NCBI RefSeq assembly: GCF_007846095.1
Contig: NZ_VOEI01000004.1
Coordinates: 62,001-126,000 of the forward strand
From: Mucilaginibacter achroorhodeus
GTDB lineage: Bacteria > Bacteroidota > Bacteroidia > Sphingobacteriales > Sphingobacteriaceae
Direction: 5' to 3'
DNA: 64,000 bases
Shown: piece by piece, positions 61,556-64,000 of the stretch
Numbering within the stretch: position 1 is the first letter of the stretch
Layout of the letters: each line of letters starts with the position of its first letter
Program-made: the position numbers and the translations under genes
Notes under the pieces: generated by a model
Databases searched by the model: none
Told to the model about the DNA's origin: nothing
Seen by the model: the letters and a program-made list of their open reading frames with translations, nothing else

Positions 61556-62696
61556 CCCAGTTTTTTGCTGGTACAGGCACAATCATGAGAACAGAAACGA
61601 TCTGCTGAGATATGCTTTAATGGATTTACATATTAAAAAAAAAATAAGATATGTAGAAAGGGATATTAAACAGGCGTTAGTGGCCGGTTACAGTGAGTTT
61701 GTAACCAATGGCTCACACAGGCATATTTCTTTTCTAACGCTTAGTTATGGCAATACCTTTAAAAAAATACTGGTTGATAGCGAAGATTCCTTTATTCATT
61801 TATCTTATTTGATAAGAGAAGCAGATATTTATTTCACCGCGAGCTACAATACTGAAATACACGTACATAAAAAGTTTCCGGTAGTTTACTCCTGGCAAAC
61901 TGATAACGATCTAAAGTGGTATCGGCAAAAGATCAAAACAATAATTGATGATCTGGGAGATCAATTTCACAAAATAAAACCTTTTATACCCATTGCTGCC
62001 AACTTAAGCACTAATGAAACGATACCGGCTTTAACCACTAAGATCAACAATTTAAGATATCGCATTCAAAAATTTTATGCCGGTACTAACTATTGGCTGC
62101 CTGCTTACAAGCTGTTTGAGAACCGCTACAGTCAGCTGTTGGCTTTAAGAGAAAGTACATTAAAATATGATGTTGTATTAAAAGATACGCTGTGGGGCTG
62201 GCCGTTACACCGTATAAAATTGCATAAAAAATTAGCCGATCTATCTGAAAAATATAGCATAAGCGCACATCTTAATTGGCATGAGCCTGTAATTGAGGAT
62301 GGAAGCAGTACACTATTATTAAACGCAACTGATTTTCCATTTACAGTGGGTGGAGAGATAAAAGATTACGAGAGAATGCTGAGCGAAAGCAGGTTGGGGA
62401 TTTTTGCAGCCGGATTCCATTGGGGTTGGCGCAATATCATGACATTTGGCTTAATGATAGGCATACCGATACTCATTGATAAGCCTCTTTTGGAGCCATA
62501 TTTTGATCTTTCTGAGTTTAAAGCTTATTACAACCATGATACCGAGTGGGAAAGTATTGAAAGCATCTTAAAAGAAATAACACCCAATGAATGGGAAAAG
62601 ATAAAAGAGTATAATCAGGCCGTTTATGACCGCTACTTGGCTCCCAAAGCTGTTGCGCAATATTTTTTAAACAATACAATTTCACATTGCGGTTAG
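61548..62696 (+). CDS. Probable glycosyltransferase, unassigned family
   Basis: A 382-residue soluble protein. The N-terminal half (HRHISFLTLSYGNTFKKILVDSED, YSWQTDNDLKWY) is not recognised. The C-terminal part, with SESRLGIFAAGFHWGWRNIMTFGLMIGIPILIDKPLLEPYF and a terminal helix NEWEKIKEYNQAVYDRYL, resembles the donor half of exostosin-like or GT-B enzymes, where a selected chain of residues binds the sugar nucleotide. Its place between glf and a GT4 supports a role in chain assembly, perhaps galactofuranosyl transfer. Confidence 0.6.
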   Translation: MGNPVFCWYRHNHENRNDLLRYALMDLHIKKKIRYVERDIKQALVAGYSEFVTNGSHRHISFLTLSYGNTFKKILVDSEDSFIHLSYLIREADIYFTASYNTEIHVHKKFPVVYSWQTDNDLKWYRQKIKTIIDDLGDQFHKIKPFIPIAANLSTNETIPALTTKINNLRYRIQKFYAGTNYWLPAYKLFENRYSQLLALRESTLKYDVVLKDTLWGWPLHRIKLHKKLADLSEKYSISAHLNWHEPVIEDGSSTLLLNATDFPFTVGGEIKDYERMLSESRLGIFAAGFHWGWRNIMTFGLMIGIPILIDKPLLEPYFDLSEFKAYYNHDTEWESIESILKEITPNEWEKIKEYNQAVYDRYLAPKAVAQYFLNNTISHCG

Positions 62697-63904
62697 GATA
62701 CATTTCATTTGAACATCCTTTAGGCCAACGCGGAGGCGGTATTGGCACATATGTGGATCAAGTAGCAACTATAATGGCTCAAAGAGGGCATGATATTCAT
62801 GTTTTTACTGGATTCTCAGGTACAGCTTACTCTACTAAAAGCTTAAAGAACTATGTTTTGCACTTGGTGCCCGCAAAAAGTATCGACGTTTTCAGATTAG
62901 CTGTAATACCTTTTTTTGAACAAGCAAATGATGAAAAGCCCTTTGATGCAATAGAAAGTGCTGAATATGGTGCAGATGGCATATCGATTAAGAAAAAGCA
63001 CTTCAAAATACCGCTTGTGGTTAAGCTTCATACGCCCAGTTTTCTTGTAAAGCAACTCAATTTTACAAGTCCTTCTTTCACTACAAAAGCAAGATTTATA
63101 ACAGGTGCTATTGTGCGGGGTAGGATGCCAAAATTGTATTGGAAAGAGCAACTTAATCATGATATAGAAAAGGAGATTTACCTTCTTGCCGATAAAGTTA
63201 GCAGCCCATCTAAAAGCTTAGCCGAAATTGTAGCCAACAAATGGGGCCATCGTGAAATTACGATTATCCCAAACCCCTATGTACCTCCGGCCGAAATACA
63301 TAGCTTGAATATTTCTCAAGAAAAAGATGTTTGCAGAGTGCTGTTTTTGGGCCGGCTGGAGAAACGTAAAGGGATTTATTACTTGCTTGCCGCTATTCCT
63401 CAGATTATTGAGGTTAACCCTAATATTATATTCCATTTTGTTGGAAGCGACCAACCATCTTACAAAGATAGTTTAACTGTCAGATCGTTAATGGAGAAAA
63501 GGCTCCATGGTTATAAAAAGCACCTTAAGTTTGATGGCTTTATAGAAAACCAACAATTACATAACGTATTTTCTGAATCTGATCTTTGCATATTTCCCAG
63601 CCTTTGGGAAAACTTTCCTAATGTTTGCCTTGAGGCAATGGCAGCAGGTAGAGCAGTTATAGGCACAAACAATGGCGGTATGGCCGAGATGATAGATCAT
63701 TTGAAGGACGGATATCTGATTGAACCTAATTCCCCGGCGGCTATTACTAATGCAATCTTAGCTCTTGCTGGCAACCCTTTGCTAAGGCTAAAATTAGGAA
63801 CAGCCGCAAGAAAAAAAGTGCTTACAAATTATAATGCTGAGGTAATTGGTAGTATGACGGAACAATTTTATTTGCAAGTTCAGCAAAGCCCATCATTAGC
63901 TTGA
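62687..63904 (+). CDS. Glycosyltransferase family 4
   Basis: A 405-residue GT-B enzyme. N-terminus RLGYISFEHPLGQRGGGIGTYVDQVATIMAQRGHDIHVFTG is the GT4 acceptor start with its Gly loop; the C-terminal donor site has VLFLGRLEKRKGIYYLLAAI and PSLWENFPNVCLEAMAAGRAVIGTNNGGMAE. The start is a TTG that overlaps the stop of the previous gene by 10 bases; no ATG is available nearer than inside the domain. Confidence 0.9.
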   Translation: MRLGYISFEHPLGQRGGGIGTYVDQVATIMAQRGHDIHVFTGFSGTAYSTKSLKNYVLHLVPAKSIDVFRLAVIPFFEQANDEKPFDAIESAEYGADGISIKKKHFKIPLVVKLHTPSFLVKQLNFTSPSFTTKARFITGAIVRGRMPKLYWKEQLNHDIEKEIYLLADKVSSPSKSLAEIVANKWGHREITIIPNPYVPPAEIHSLNISQEKDVCRVLFLGRLEKRKGIYYLLAAIPQIIEVNPNIIFHFVGSDQPSYKDSLTVRSLMEKRLHGYKKHLKFDGFIENQQLHNVFSESDLCIFPSLWENFPNVCLEAMAAGRAVIGTNNGGMAEMIDHLKDGYLIEPNSPAAITNAILALAGNPLLRLKLGTAARKKVLTNYNAEVIGSMTEQFYLQVQQSPSLA

Positions 63905-64000
63905 AAATATCAGTTATCATTTGTACTTACAATCCTCGGTTACAATATCTTGAACAGGTATTGCTGGCATTAAGAAATCAAACTTTGGTAAATACCGAAT
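63901..64000 (+). CDS. Glycosyltransferase family 2, 5' part only
   Basis: The frame opens with TTG overlapping the previous stop and reads KISVIICTYNPRLQYLEQVL and on to the window end, 33 residues. ISVIICTYNPR is the start of a GT2 (GT-A) domain. The gene continues outside the window. Confidence 0.75.
   Translation, partial: MKISVIICTYNPRLQYLEQVLLALRNQTLVNTE

Noticed and set aside
1..64000. tRNA or rRNA genes
   Set aside because: No cloverleaf with an intact anticodon arm and no rRNA signature was seen. The only tRNA-like end belongs to the tmRNA.

Overview
The window looks like a chromosomal segment of a Bacteroidota bacterium, most likely a soil or plant-associated member of the Sphingobacteriaceae close to Mucilaginibacter or Pedobacter. 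The evidence is a SusC/SusD outer-membrane pair, a tmRNA whose tag reads GENNYALAA, fused E1 alpha/beta 2-oxoacid dehydrogenase, OmpA with a thrombospondin-type calcium repeat, frequent TAnnTTTG promoter boxes and almost no Shine-Dalgarno sites. The genus is an inference from recalled protein similarity, not from a search.

Layout. 0-5.1 kb: a minus-strand SusD/SusC pair whose leader carries a SAM-I riboswitch and then a 31-codon ORF ending in six cysteine codons. 5.3-7.5 kb: an aspartate kinase convergent with an orphan acetolactate-synthase small-subunit-like gene; the latter has an Ile/Val-rich leader peptide and a transcription attenuator. 7.5-21 kb: tricorn-like protease, sensor kinase, SMR exporter, PQQ-type dehydrogenase with cytochrome c, a GntR/TauE/DUF1634 operon, and a Gfo/Idh, PmoA-like and phosphodiesterase group. 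21-28.8 kb: a tight minus-strand polysaccharide operon (Wzz-like, flippase, acetyltransferase, three GT4 enzymes, polymerase). 29-36 kb: accessory genes and gene decay, including a PAS/dimerisation protein with no kinase domain, a Crp/Fnr regulator facing a PRISE-type reductase across two Fnr-like boxes, a GOB-like class B3 metallo-beta-lactamase, the tail of a dead Na+/H+ antiporter and a GH18 chitinase. 36.6-49.4 kb: tmRNA, aminotransferase, DUF1573, E1 dehydrogenase, OmpA, nitroreductase, two convergent L,D-transpeptidases, DinB, HAD and MFS genes. 49.5-54.5 kb: an operon pheA, DAHP synthase/chorismate mutase, aroA, aroC behind a Phe/Tyr-rich leader peptide and attenuator. 55.4-64 kb: a second polysaccharide locus on the plus strand (Wzt-like ATPase, FkbM methyltransferase, several glycosyltransferases, UDP-galactopyranose mutase) headed by a structured RNA; it runs off the window.

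The strongest theme is amino-acid sensing through nascent leader peptides. Three short ORFs carry runs of regulatory codons (Cys; Ile/Val/Leu; Phe/Tyr) directly upstream of a matching or plausible gene. In two of them the last leader codons are a copy of the 3' arm of the downstream terminator, giving a minimal two-state attenuator. The Cys one is stacked behind a SAM riboswitch and in front of an outer-membrane importer, which suggests a sulfur-compound uptake system under double sulfur control.

A second theme is palindromic repeats. Every gap of the pheA-aro operon carries one, and a perfect 7-bp-period palindrome sits inside the aroA reading frame.
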